From assembly GCA_963674805.2 (NCBI GenBank), contig CAXXNY010000021.1:310001-374000 (forward strand): 64,000 nt of DNA, written 5' to 3'. This DNA comes from CALMFG01 sp963674805. GTDB taxonomy: Bacteria > Bacillota > Clostridia > Christensenellales > CALMFG01. A program made the translations under genes and the position numbers. Shown here in pieces: positions 26,001-36,020 of the stretch; positions within the stretch are counted from its first letter, which is position 1, and the number at the start of each line of letters is the position of its first letter. A model generated the notes under the pieces. That model was not told where the DNA came from, searched no databases, and worked only from the letters and a program-made list of their open reading frames with translations.

Positions 26001-29000
26001 ATCGTCGGATGAAGATTTGGTCGGCAAACAGGGATTGAACTTTACCAACACAAACGGCACGATTACATTGAACATCATGCCGAATGCAAACGCACCTGCG
26101 ACAGAAGAATGGGCCGAGACCACGATTACGATGACGGTCAGCGACCAGCAGGCAAGCGACACCTTTCCGTTTACTTTTAGGGTTTACGCGGCGCCTGATG
26201 CACCGGTTGCGGTTGATGATGACGTGTCCGTGGTGTTTAACAGCATCACGACATTGAATCCGCTGGAAAACGACTATGACAACGATTTTGATACCCTGAC
26301 GCTGGAGTCTTTCAGTTACACCGGCGAAGGAACGGTGACGCAGAACGGCAACAGCCTGGTATATCAGACCAAGGAAGGGTTCAAGGGCAGCGACACAATC
26401 ACCTATACGGTGAGTGACGGCAAAGGCGGAACTGACGATGGGAAGATTAACCTCACTGTCGGCGATATGGATCTGCCGCCGGAAATCGAACAGATTCCAA
26501 ACACAGTGACGGATGAAGATGTCCCGGTGATGGATATTCCTTTTACGATTACAGATAATGACACTCAGGACGACCTGTTAAATGTAACGTATAGTTCGAC
26601 CAATGACAGCCTGATTGATGAAGACCATATTTCGGTGTCCCGCCTCGGCGGAGGGGATTATACCATCAGCCTAATGCCGATTGAAAACAAATTCGGCACG
26701 GCCTATATCACGGTGAGCGTTTCGGACGGCACGACTTCGGATTCCTGTACGTTCCGCCTGACGGTCTATCCGGTTAATGATACGGTTGTTGCTGTGACGG
26801 ATACGGTAACGACAAGTGAAGATAACAATATTGCGTTTAATCCGATCACCAACGACTTTGATGTGGAGACAGTAACTTCACAGCTTAAACTCGTGTCTTT
26901 TACCTCGGTGTCCCACGGATATCTGACGGTTTCAGGAAACGAAATTACCTATGTACCTGATGAAAACTATTTCGGGGACGACAGTTTTACTTATATTGTG
27001 ACGGATGGAGAAACGTCCGCAACAGGCACGGTTAACCTGTCGGTTTCCTTTGAGAATGACGCGCCGGTCGGCTGGAATAACTGGGTAACGGTGCCGGCAT
27101 ATGAGGTTGGCGCTTCGACGAATACGGTTGTTATTGACGCGGCTTATAACGACTATGATGTGGATGATTATGACGGGCATGACCATGACGCAGAGCTGGT
27201 CGCCAACGCGATTATTTCGGGGCCTTCTCACGGGACTGCAGATGTTAATCCGGATGGCACCATTACCTATACACGGACGGAAACGGGTGCCGGAACCAGG
27301 GAAACCGATGAATTCACCTATGAAGTCATCGATCCGCTTGGATTAACCGATACTGCGGTTGTATATATTGCGATCTCTTTTGAAGATAATATTTGGGCGC
27401 GTAATGTGCATCCGACAGAATTTGAGGATATGGGACCCTACACCATATGGCTGGATGCGCACGTACCGGATGATAGCGGCAGTTATACCATTACGACAGA
27501 AAACGTCGATAAAGGGCAGATTATCGGGACAAGCGTTGATGCTGCGCGGGACCGGTTCTCAATCACCTACCAACCCGATCAGGACGAAAACGGAACGGAT
27601 GTTTTTACCTATCTGATTACAAATGATAATGATCCGACAGAGACAGCTGACAGTACCGTTACACTGGATATAATTCCGGTTAATGATGCACCGGTCTTTT
27701 TGACCACGCAGGAAACAATAATAGTGAATGAAGACACCGACAGCGAAACTTATACGGTTAGCTTTACGGATATTGACGGCGATATTGCGGATGAAGATTT
27801 GACTTTCCTGCTGTATCCGGAATACTCGGCCGGACAGGAGCAGATTCTTCTTCCCGAAGATATCACGATTAACCGCGTCGGCGGGACGGTAATGTTCTCG
27901 CTGTCGCCATTGCCGGACGCTTATGGTTCGGTGACGATGCATATGGAAATCAGCGATAACAATGCTGTTGCGACCCAGCCGTTTACTTTTACCGTCAATT
28001 CGGTTAACGACCTGCCGGAAACGCCGGCTATTTATATTGATGTGGACGAGGATTCTTATGTTGATATCACAGCAGTTAACCGGAACAGCGATGTCGAGGA
28101 CAGGGACAACTTAACTGTAACGGTCGGTACGGCAGCCAAAGGAACTGTTGCGGTAAATCCGGACAAGACCATCCGATATACGCCGGACCCGGATGAAAAC
28201 GGCTCGGACAGCTTTACATATACGCTGACCGATACCGAGGAAGGCCAGCGTACCGGAACGGTATACGTCACCATTAATCCGGTAAACGATGCGCCGGAAG
28301 TCTGCAACTGCCAGCATTTGCATCAGGGACTGGAAGACACGCCGCTCGAAATCAGTTTTGCGCTTTCGGATATCGACAATGATGTTGAGGATTTGATACT
28401 GACGATTACGTCAGATAAACCGTCTCTTGTGGATGCGGACAAAATTGTTTTAGCAAACCCGCCGCAGTCCGCCATGACAATGACGCTGGCACCGGAAGAT
28501 AACCAGAGCGGAACGGTTCTGATTACGCTGACCGTCAGCGACGGTGATAAAAGCACGGTAAGGGAATTCGAGGTGTTGTTTGAACAGGTAAACGACTTCC
28601 CCGAAGCAACACCGAACAGCTTCACCATTCAGGAAGACCAGCAGATTGATTTGGATGTGGTGTTTGATGATACCGATGTGGATGATACCGATCTCAGCGT
28701 TATCGCGCTGACAGACCCGGCGCACGGCAGCGTATCAATCCTGTCAAACGGGCTGATCCGCTATACACCGGATGAGAATTATTACGGTTCGGATTCGCTT
28801 GTATATACGATCTCAGACGGTTCGAACGGAACCGACACAGCCGGAATTACGATTACGATTAATCCGGAAAACGATGATCCGGATGCTGTGAGAGACAGCG
28901 TCTCTACGACAGAGGATACATCGGTTGAGATCGACGTACTAAGCAACGACTCGGACCCGGAAGGGGACACTCTGACGATTGACCCGCTTGGGTTCTCCGG

Positions 29001-32000
29001 CGGGGCGAAGGCGCAGAGCATTACCGTTTCGGACGGAATTGTAACGTATAATCCAAAACTCAACGCGTACGGGGATGACAGCTTTGTTTATACTGTGACT
29101 GACGGCAACGGCGGTGTGGCGACAGCCACCGTATCGGTTTATATTGATCCGGTGATTGACGCGCCGCTTGCGGACTTTCCGGATGATACGGATCCGCCCT
29201 GGATTATGTATGAAGATCATCCTGAGACTTTCGTAATAGATTTTACCAGTGTGGAAAGTGAATACCCGGAAATTGTGCTGGTTTCAGAATCGTCCGACGA
29301 AAATCTGCTCGCGAATATAGGAATTGCGGTAGCCAAAGACCCGCGCGACGATATGACAACGCGCACCTATATTACCTTTACACCAGCGAAGGATAAAAAC
29401 AGCCTGGAGCCGATACAGATATCCTGCATACTGACGGTAGGCGACGAGATTTTTACTAAAAAATATGATTTATACATTTTGCCGTTAAACGACCAGCCGG
29501 TCATTACAGAGGTTGATGACCTGTCAATGGATGAAGGCGAAAGTGATACGGGGACAATCACCGCCAGCGACAAGGAAACCGCCACCGCAAGCCTGACATA
29601 CCGCCTGAGCGAAAATCCGGCGGAACAGCCGCAGAACGGAACCGTGGTAGTCAACGGTGATGCAACTTATACCTACACACCGGATGCGGATTTCACAGGT
29701 ACGGATTCGTTCTATATTGTGGTGGACGACGGATTCACAGGCGGAGGTGCGCTGGACGAACCGGCGACACAGAAAGCGGAAGTTCAGGTCACCGTTAACA
29801 ACACGAACGATGATCCGACCGCAGTTGATGATGCGGCTGAGACGGATGAAGATATTCCGGTTGATATTTTCGTTTTGGCGAATGACATAGATGCCGACCT
29901 GAATTATATCGGTGTTACCGAAGAAGAGCTCACCATTGTTTCGGTTGGCAGCCCGTCTGTCAACGGCAGCACAGCCGTGATTGACCCGACCAACAAAAAG
30001 ATTATTTATACGCCCGCGCCGGACTATAACGGCGAGGATGTATTCTATTATACGATGCAAGATAAAACCGGAGACGTACAATCCGGCGCATGGGTAACGG
30101 TCACCGTAAATCCGGTGGCTGATGATCCGACAGACGGAAACGATGAGTATTTGGATACCGTCTGGGAAGATTCGCTTCACAACTATCTGAATGTGCTGGA
30201 AAACGATGACCCGGATTATACCTATAATACAGAAACGCTGACGCTGATTAAAGTATTGGAAACCGACCAGCCGGAGCACGGCACCGCGACGGCCGATACC
30301 ATAAACGGCGTAATTGACTATGTGCCGGCAGCAAACTACTACGGGCCGGATGAATTCACCTATCAGATGATGGACAGCAGGGGCGTCGTCGGCGAGTTTA
30401 CGGTGCAGATTACCGTAAAACCGATTAACGACCAACCATTGATATTGACGAATTTCTCTGCTCAGACCATGCAGGAAGACGAAACCCTTTCGATCAATTT
30501 CACGGTCTGGGACGTAGAAGACGATGATCACGATCTGGATGTAACGGCGGTCAGCAGTGCTGACGGATTATTCGGCGCAGGCGGCATCACCGTTCAGAAT
30601 AATAATGGTGACGGCACGCGGACGCTTGTGCTGGAACCATTGGAGAACCGCAACGGGGATACGACAATAACGGTCACGGTAACCGACCTTGATGAAGACG
30701 ACCAGAAGAGCAGTCAGAAGACCTTTAACCTGACGATTACACCGGTCAATGATATTCCCGTACCTGCAAACATCGAGATTGACACCGATGAAAACACGCC
30801 GATTTATATCGATGTGCTGGCCGGATGTGACGTAGACTCAGGGTATGAAGGCGAAAACCTTACGATTACGCATGTGGATACAATTGATACGTATTACGGT
30901 GCGGTTTCGATTGCCGTTGATCCGTCGGACGGACGACAGAAAATCTATGTGGATCCGGATGAAAACTGGGATAGTGCAATCGATCATACCATTACATTCA
31001 ATTATAAAGTAAAAGACGATGAGTACGCTGAAGAACTGGAAGCCGAGATTAAGCTGACCATTCATGCGGTCAATGACAATCCGGTCATCACGGTGACAGA
31101 AGAAACGGTCTTTGTGAACGAAGATGATACCAGCCTGGTGTATACGTTTACGGTTTCTGATGAAGAAACAAATGACAACGCACTGAACGTTACCGCAGTC
31201 AGCACAAATCCAGAGGTCATCGCGGACAACGGCGTTGAGATTGTTAATCCGGACGACCGGCCCGATACCACGCGGACCTATCAGATCACGCCCAAACCGG
31301 ACAAAAACGAAAACGTGAACGGCGTGAATATCATCTTCACCGTAAGTGACGGGGGAAAAACCGCGTCTGATACTGTGAACGTGCGCGTCATGCCGCAAAA
31401 CGACAATCCCGGAACACAGGATAATCCGGATGGGGATGCGTACGGCGATGACAGTTATATCATCGACGAAGACAGTGAAAATCAGGAATTTGACGTTTTG
31501 ATCAACGATGATATTGACTTAAACGATCCGGGTTCAAGCGAGGCCCTGACGATTGCGGGTATTACGACCGAGCCTGAGCATGGAACGTACAAAATTATTG
31601 ATAATAAAATTTACTATACACCGACACCTGATTTCTTCGGCACCGATACGATCGTTTATGTTGCCGGTGACGGGGAAGCATTTGGGCAGTTCACCGTTGA
31701 TATTACGGTTGAGAATGTCAACGACACACCGCTGATCCAGGCGGAATTTGATCCAATCAGCACCGGTGAGGGGCATGATGTTGTCGGCGAAATCACATTT
31801 ACGGTTTCGGACGTGGATGATACGGCCGATTCGCTGGTGGTAACGTGTGTTTCCAGTTCAAACACACGGGTTGCGCCGCTTGCAAACATCGTACTGACCC
31901 ATGACGGCGGGGCGGACTGGTCGCTCGATTTCTATACCAATGATAAATGGAACGGATCTTCAGATGCCGTGATTAAGGTCGCTGATGATGAAGGTGCTTA

Positions 32001-35000
32001 TTCGATCTATTCCTTCGAAATCATCGTTTCGTCCATTAACGATCCGCCGAAGGCTTATCGGGAATCGCGGATCATTCCTGAGGACCGCGAGGCATACCGG
32101 ATTGACTTTATCGACGATCAATCCGACCCGGATATCGGCATTGATCCCGATGAAAAGGTAATCTATGACAGCGTCACCCAGCCGGTAAACGACGGCGATG
32201 TGGTGGGTGAAGTTACGATTATCGAAAATGGCGATGCACTGCTGTTTGAACCGCACGCGGACTTTAACGGAGTGACAACCTTTGAATATACCTTAATTGA
32301 CAGACTTGGTCTGACGGCTTCAGAAACCTGCGTGGTTAATGTCTTTGCGACAGAAGACAATCCTGTGGCTTCAGATTATGATAAAACCATAGCAGAAGAT
32401 ACGGCTTATATTGATATTGATGTGTTAAGCGGTGCATCTGATGTGGATATGGACACAGATCTGAACCGGTATCCGGGTTACGATTTTGATGAACTGTGGA
32501 TTGATATTGACGAAGACGACGACCCGGACGATCCGGACGATGCCATCGCCGGTGTGGATGCCGGCACCGTAACGGTGGTTGACCATAAAATCCGGTATGC
32601 GCCGCCTGCGGACTGGAACGGTATTGAAACCTTTACCTATAATGTGGTGGATAATACGGGCAGGCTGGGAAAAGGAACGATTACGATTACCGTAACGCCA
32701 GAGCCAGATGCACCGACCGCGGTGGCGGACCAACTGGAAATGGATGAAGACGAATTATCCAAGGTCTTTGATGTGCTCGCAAATGATGAACCCACAGACG
32801 TAGATCTTGACGAAAACCTGAATAACCATCCGGATATCATCGCAGCGCCGGATAAACTGACCGTAGACAGCGTCACACAGCCGAAAAATAACGGTACAGC
32901 CGTGGGCACGGCACGGGTGACGGATGACGGCGATACCATCACAGTCAGCGGAATACCTGCGGACTGGAACGGTGTGCTGACCTTTGAATATACGGTTATT
33001 GATATTTACGATAATGACGACACGGTCGAAATTACCGTGACGGTTAACGAATTAAATGACGAACCCAGCGCTGCCAATGATTCGGCGGAGACGCAGGAAG
33101 ACATAAGCGTCCTGATTGATGTGCTTGCCAATGACAGCGATGTGGATACAAATATCAATTTGAATAACATACCGGAGATTGACCCCGTCACCGGAGCGGA
33201 GAAAGAAGCGCTGGTGATTGTATCCGATAGCGTCTCTGATCCCGCGCACGGCACGGCGGTTATCGAAAACGGGCAAATACGGTACACGCCCGATTCAGAC
33301 TGGAACGGGTATGACACATTCACCTATCAGATGAAAGACCGCGAAGACGAAGCGGAGAACGTTCTGTATACGGCAACCGTTTCGGTTGAGGTCAAGCCGG
33401 TGGCGGATGAACCAACAGCGGTAATCGACGAAATCACTATTGAAGAAGACGTTGAGGATGCGGTTTTGGACGTACTCGCCAATGACACCGATGCTGACGC
33501 ATACGACAGCCTGAATACGCATGATGATATTGAGGCAATCCGGACGGAATACGGCTATATTGAAAACCTGCTGATTACCGATGTCTTGACCCCAAGGGTG
33601 GATGGCATCGCGGTCGGCAGCGCGCATATCAGCGATGATAAAAAGTCGATTATCTATACGCCGGACAATGACTGGAACGGCATTGTGGAATTCGATTATG
33701 CAATAGAAGACCACTACGGAAAGACTGCAAACGGAACGATTAAGCTGACGGTGGATTATGTGAATGATACACCGGAGGGGACAGATGATTCCCGCGAGAT
33801 GACCGAGGACGGGGAACTGCTGATTGATGTGCTGGCTAATGATACGGATATTGATAAATCCATCCCGCTGAATAATATCGAAGAGATTGATCCGGAGACC
33901 GGTGCGCTGAAAGAGACGTTTACGCTGCTGGATGAATTCTCTTCGGTGCCTGACGCCGTAATTACGGTGGTTAGTAACCAGGTGAAGTTTGTTCCGGATG
34001 ATGACTGGAATGGAACGAGCACATTTACGTATACGTTCCGCGACAGATGGGGCACCAGGGAAACGGCACAGGTGACGGTTTATGTGGAAGCTGCGCAGGA
34101 TAATCCGGTTGCAAATCCGGACAGTGCGTCCACTGATGAGGACATCCCTGTGGCGGTTGATGTGCTGGCTAACGATATTGACGTTGATATTGATCCGCTG
34201 CTGAATTTAGATGAAAATCTGCCGGCGCTGTCCGCAGACATTTATGAAGAACTGGATATTGTGCCGGGAGCGTTCGGCGCAGTAATGATTGAGTCCGGCC
34301 CCGCATTCCCGATGGATAACGGCGTAACCGACGACGGCAGTATCGCTATCACCGGTGACGGCGTTGTGACCTATACACCGCCTCAGGACTGGGTCGGCAG
34401 TGTCAGTTTCACCTATACAATCGAGGACAAACAAGGCAACCAGGACGATGCAAAAGTAACGATACTGATCGGCGCGACCAATGATCCACCGGAACCGCCG
34501 ACTTTTGTAACGCCAACAAAGGACGATTATTATAAAGACGGCCAGACGATTCCGGTGACTTGGCTGCCCGGCAGTGATGTTGAAGGCGATGACCTTGTCT
34601 ATACATTGGATTTCTACAATGGCAGCACATGGACAAACAATATCGTCAGCTTCACCGAACTTCTGGCGTTTAGCCATACACTGGGGAATACTGACCTGCA
34701 TACGCCCAACGCGATGTATCGGATACGTGCTTTTGACGGGTACTCCTATTCGGTATACGCATACAGTGACGCGTTTATTATTGATAACTATGCGCCGGAC
34801 AGCGTTGCATATACGCTGAAACTGGCAAACGGCGCTTCTTATACACCGGGCACATGGACAAATCAGGATGTGCTGATTTCGCTCAGAGGCGGCACAGACC
34901 TGCTGGATATCGAATACTGGATGGGCGTGGACTACGCGGCGATGAATCAGTACTTGGAAGGCGAGATTCTGACGCTCAGCGCAACCGGTGAATATGTGGT

Positions 35001-35931
35001 GAACTTGGGTACGCAGGACCTGCTGGACAACTATCAGGATATCAGCGATATATCCGTGAAGATCGATAAACTGGCGCCTTATGTCCCGACGGTTGTATTT
35101 GACCATACCGACACAAGCTATGACGCAGTTGAAATTACGTTTAAGGGATATACCACTGACCCTGGCGGAAGCGGGAACATGTGGATCGTGATGCCGAACG
35201 GGGAAAAACAACGGATCAGTCCGGCAGACGGAACAGATACTTCCGAGTTTGAAGCTCCCTTATATAAAGTGGGCGGAAACGGTAAATATGTCTTCTATAT
35301 TATGGACGCGGCAGGGAATAAAACAGCGTTCTCAGCGACCGTTGACTGGATACTCCAGCGTCCTTCCGCTAAAGACAAAAAGAAGTATAAGGGCGACGAA
35401 GATGAGGATGAAGATGATGACGGCACCGGGGATGGGGATAGCAGCGACCCGACCGGACCGACAGGCACACAGCCGGATCCCCAGATTTTGGGAGAAGACA
35501 CAACGCTTGAGGAACCTGCGCACGGCGAACCCGACGACGGCAGAAACGGCCGAATACTCGGATTCAGGAACACCCGCGGCGGATTGGCGGCTACGGGCAG
35601 TTCTATCGGTCTGCTTGGTTTCCTGTTTGTATTGTTCCTGGCGTTTACCAATATCACGGCAAAGGTCGCAGTACAGAGCGGCAACAAGATAAAGGTGAAG
35701 ACAAGACGGCGCTGGATTCTGTTTATGCCGAAGGACCGCAGACTGATCAAAGTGAGGTTCAGGATTGATCCGAAAAAGAAAATACATATGGTCAGCACGA
35801 TAATCAAAAAAGGCTTGGCCAAGAAAATGGAAAACGGTGATGTGGAAATCATCGTAAACGGACAGCCGGTTAAACGGATTCATGTGCCGGAAAATATTAA
35901 AGAGAAATTCGTTAAAAGCCTGCGGATTTAA
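23017..35931 (+). CDS. Giant tandem-95/cadherin-like repeat surface protein
   Basis: About 4300 residues, intact over 12.9 kb. Order: signal peptide (RKRKLIPLLISVLMLFNS); N-terminal beta-rich region (to about 190) and Ig-like domains (to about 450); about thirty repeats of roughly 105 residues (about 450-3820); fibronectin/Ig-like domains (3820-4120); an acidic, Gly/Pro-rich linker (near 4120-4170); LAATG (about 4190) plus a transmembrane helix; and a basic cytoplasmic tail of about 88 residues. Repeats carry tandem-95/VCBS signatures such as NDAPTAADD, DVLANDSD, YTPAPDYNG and FTYTVTD, whose acidic loops probably bind Ca2+. An adhesin or stalk role is inferred. GTG 23017 (GGAG at 23005) is favoured; ATG 23038 and GTG 23008 are alternatives. 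Confidence 0.9.
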   Translation: MSWHIKVMRKRKLIPLLISVLMLFNSTAVLVTPISASAAATAFFNTECVSSSQLDWTIAGAEYSDHKWIMGEAGEIAMQEISLSGIQESVDIGMLQAEFSCDVLFSGTEGVSAENAAKAKLSFLDGSSQTIGSETVLLSGSANAGDTVTLTADRSIPTGTRTILIVLESADDEGVFDALTFGPTSLMIPDDASPSISADYLTDWTNVVPLTVTISASDTQSGVSAIYDEDSGSEVSDNSTYTYELSANTPRHFYALDHSGRVSSTITVDVKNIDTNSPAQPPEIIISEENWTNEDVTVSLGSIVSESGASPETRQYKIDDGSWTAYSAELVFDSDTDRTIYSRTIDEAGNQSPSQDSAQIRVDKTPPEVTLNAVPNPSGGAEIQTTISDALSGIYEKKYLSGVHSAGDFAESGTVFTEANIAVAQGGDYTVYAIDTAGNETIATINVNTYPSVGAIEDQEINEDVAASVFFSVSDLETDTNALTIAYETTGGIIDVTAIGINAETNTGYITFISGENLNGSGTITVTVSDGEAPDGLSTSVTFGVNILPVDDTPTAGNDTPPDINEDSDYIEIDVLANDSDLEGDVSINTYDTASVNGGSIRLNTGGDALEYKPAANYAGPDSFSYTVKDATGNESESATVSFNVLNINDAPIARIDVVTVNEDNEKTIDVLANDGDYDIAVAGDAISIKSCDTIDSAYGTLEITDNKIVYNPAQHYNGEFTFGYTIEDLAGATAYTTVDMTVKQINDSPEFRNLASSYAFNEDTADYVIDFEIYDVETAADDLMIQVASSDDNVVKNTELILSGHQDTNPATELHIQPQANKNGSTTITFQLSDGNILVTKSVLVTIEAINDAPTAADDIFYFTEDQDLTFDMDDALNNDRDIDGDTLTLEDVDYANVTVGVITVVSAEEHAYLYTPPADFSGDATFSYEISDGNGGTDSGTVTLRGIGQNDKPTYEADDGNIYETIEDTLSADLVFYISDKETESGDLVVTFGSSDEDLVGKQGLNFTNTNGTITLNIMPNANAPATEEWAETTITMTVSDQQASDTFPFTFRVYAAPDAPVAVDDDVSVVFNSITTLNPLENDYDNDFDTLTLESFSYTGEGTVTQNGNSLVYQTKEGFKGSDTITYTVSDGKGGTDDGKINLTVGDMDLPPEIEQIPNTVTDEDVPVMDIPFTITDNDTQDDLLNVTYSSTNDSLIDEDHISVSRLGGGDYTISLMPIENKFGTAYITVSVSDGTTSDSCTFRLTVYPVNDTVVAVTDTVTTSEDNNIAFNPITNDFDVETVTSQLKLVSFTSVSHGYLTVSGNEITYVPDENYFGDDSFTYIVTDGETSATGTVNLSVSFENDAPVGWNNWVTVPAYEVGASTNTVVIDAAYNDYDVDDYDGHDHDAELVANAIISGPSHGTADVNPDGTITYTRTETGAGTRETDEFTYEVIDPLGLTDTAVVYIAISFEDNIWARNVHPTEFEDMGPYTIWLDAHVPDDSGSYTITTENVDKGQIIGTSVDAARDRFSITYQPDQDENGTDVFTYLITNDNDPTETADSTVTLDIIPVNDAPVFLTTQETIIVNEDTDSETYTVSFTDIDGDIADEDLTFLLYPEYSAGQEQILLPEDITINRVGGTVMFSLSPLPDAYGSVTMHMEISDNNAVATQPFTFTVNSVNDLPETPAIYIDVDEDSYVDITAVNRNSDVEDRDNLTVTVGTAAKGTVAVNPDKTIRYTPDPDENGSDSFTYTLTDTEEGQRTGTVYVTINPVNDAPEVCNCQHLHQGLEDTPLEISFALSDIDNDVEDLILTITSDKPSLVDADKIVLANPPQSAMTMTLAPEDNQSGTVLITLTVSDGDKSTVREFEVLFEQVNDFPEATPNSFTIQEDQQIDLDVVFDDTDVDDTDLSVIALTDPAHGSVSILSNGLIRYTPDENYYGSDSLVYTISDGSNGTDTAGITITINPENDDPDAVRDSVSTTEDTSVEIDVLSNDSDPEGDTLTIDPLGFSGGAKAQSITVSDGIVTYNPKLNAYGDDSFVYTVTDGNGGVATATVSVYIDPVIDAPLADFPDDTDPPWIMYEDHPETFVIDFTSVESEYPEIVLVSESSDENLLANIGIAVAKDPRDDMTTRTYITFTPAKDKNSLEPIQISCILTVGDEIFTKKYDLYILPLNDQPVITEVDDLSMDEGESDTGTITASDKETATASLTYRLSENPAEQPQNGTVVVNGDATYTYTPDADFTGTDSFYIVVDDGFTGGGALDEPATQKAEVQVTVNNTNDDPTAVDDAAETDEDIPVDIFVLANDIDADLNYIGVTEEELTIVSVGSPSVNGSTAVIDPTNKKIIYTPAPDYNGEDVFYYTMQDKTGDVQSGAWVTVTVNPVADDPTDGNDEYLDTVWEDSLHNYLNVLENDDPDYTYNTETLTLIKVLETDQPEHGTATADTINGVIDYVPAANYYGPDEFTYQMMDSRGVVGEFTVQITVKPINDQPLILTNFSAQTMQEDETLSINFTVWDVEDDDHDLDVTAVSSADGLFGAGGITVQNNNGDGTRTLVLEPLENRNGDTTITVTVTDLDEDDQKSSQKTFNLTITPVNDIPVPANIEIDTDENTPIYIDVLAGCDVDSGYEGENLTITHVDTIDTYYGAVSIAVDPSDGRQKIYVDPDENWDSAIDHTITFNYKVKDDEYAEELEAEIKLTIHAVNDNPVITVTEETVFVNEDDTSLVYTFTVSDEETNDNALNVTAVSTNPEVIADNGVEIVNPDDRPDTTRTYQITPKPDKNENVNGVNIIFTVSDGGKTASDTVNVRVMPQNDNPGTQDNPDGDAYGDDSYIIDEDSENQEFDVLINDDIDLNDPGSSEALTIAGITTEPEHGTYKIIDNKIYYTPTPDFFGTDTIVYVAGDGEAFGQFTVDITVENVNDTPLIQAEFDPISTGEGHDVVGEITFTVSDVDDTADSLVVTCVSSSNTRVAPLANIVLTHDGGADWSLDFYTNDKWNGSSDAVIKVADDEGAYSIYSFEIIVSSINDPPKAYRESRIIPEDREAYRIDFIDDQSDPDIGIDPDEKVIYDSVTQPVNDGDVVGEVTIIENGDALLFEPHADFNGVTTFEYTLIDRLGLTASETCVVNVFATEDNPVASDYDKTIAEDTAYIDIDVLSGASDVDMDTDLNRYPGYDFDELWIDIDEDDDPDDPDDAIAGVDAGTVTVVDHKIRYAPPADWNGIETFTYNVVDNTGRLGKGTITITVTPEPDAPTAVADQLEMDEDELSKVFDVLANDEPTDVDLDENLNNHPDIIAAPDKLTVDSVTQPKNNGTAVGTARVTDDGDTITVSGIPADWNGVLTFEYTVIDIYDNDDTVEITVTVNELNDEPSAANDSAETQEDISVLIDVLANDSDVDTNINLNNIPEIDPVTGAEKEALVIVSDSVSDPAHGTAVIENGQIRYTPDSDWNGYDTFTYQMKDREDEAENVLYTATVSVEVKPVADEPTAVIDEITIEEDVEDAVLDVLANDTDADAYDSLNTHDDIEAIRTEYGYIENLLITDVLTPRVDGIAVGSAHISDDKKSIIYTPDNDWNGIVEFDYAIEDHYGKTANGTIKLTVDYVNDTPEGTDDSREMTEDGELLIDVLANDTDIDKSIPLNNIEEIDPETGALKETFTLLDEFSSVPDAVITVVSNQVKFVPDDDWNGTSTFTYTFRDRWGTRETAQVTVYVEAAQDNPVANPDSASTDEDIPVAVDVLANDIDVDIDPLLNLDENLPALSADIYEELDIVPGAFGAVMIESGPAFPMDNGVTDDGSIAITGDGVVTYTPPQDWVGSVSFTYTIEDKQGNQDDAKVTILIGATNDPPEPPTFVTPTKDDYYKDGQTIPVTWLPGSDVEGDDLVYTLDFYNGSTWTNNIVSFTELLAFSHTLGNTDLHTPNAMYRIRAFDGYSYSVYAYSDAFIIDNYAPDSVAYTLKLANGASYTPGTWTNQDVLISLRGGTDLLDIEYWMGVDYAAMNQYLEGEILTLSATGEYVVNLGTQDLLDNYQDISDISVKIDKLAPYVPTVVFDHTDTSYDAVEITFKGYTTDPGGSGNMWIVMPNGEKQRISPADGTDTSEFEAPLYKVGGNGKYVFYIMDAAGNKTAFSATVDWILQRPSAKDKKKYKGDEDEDEDDDGTGDGDSSDPTGPTGTQPDPQILGEDTTLEEPAHGEPDDGRNGRILGFRNTRGGLAATGSSIGLLGFLFVLFLAFTNITAKVAVQSGNKIKVKTRRRWILFMPKDRRLIKVRFRIDPKKKIHMVSTIIKKGLAKKMENGDVEIIVNGQPVKRIHVPENIKEKFVKSLRI
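24370..34485 (+). repeat. Array of about 30 diverged tandem-95-type coding repeats
   Basis: Boundaries are marked by NDxP or variants (NDAP, NDDP, PDAP, ADEP, EDNP) about every 300-360 bases. Copies are diverged at DNA level, so the array is ancient, but the last six share an extra insertion (see findings). Confidence 0.8.
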
Positions 35932-35970
35932 TAAATGTATAATATATGAATGATGAATTTTCAGATCATT

Positions 35971-35996
35971 AAAAAGGACCCTTTTGGGTCTTTTTT
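35971..35996 (+). terminator. Rho-independent terminator of the giant gene
   Basis: The stem GACCC/GGGTC has a TTTT loop and a TTTTTT tail, with A-rich sequence before it. Confidence 0.75.
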
Positions 35997-36020
35997 ATGT
36001 GCTTCTCTGTATATTTTTTA

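Noticed and set aside
29524..30531. Long open frames on the minus strand inside the giant gene (also 34207-35211)
   Set aside because: They are antisense to clear repeat domains, have no SD or family motif, and arise from the GC-biased codon pattern of the repeats.
24370..34485. Repeats as a CRISPR or satellite array
   Set aside because: The period is about 315 bases, in frame and coding, with diverged copies and no constant short repeat or spacers.
35581..35660. Canonical LPXTG cell-wall anchor
   Set aside because: The motif is LAATG and the sequence continues ~88 residues past the helix instead of ending in a short basic tail.
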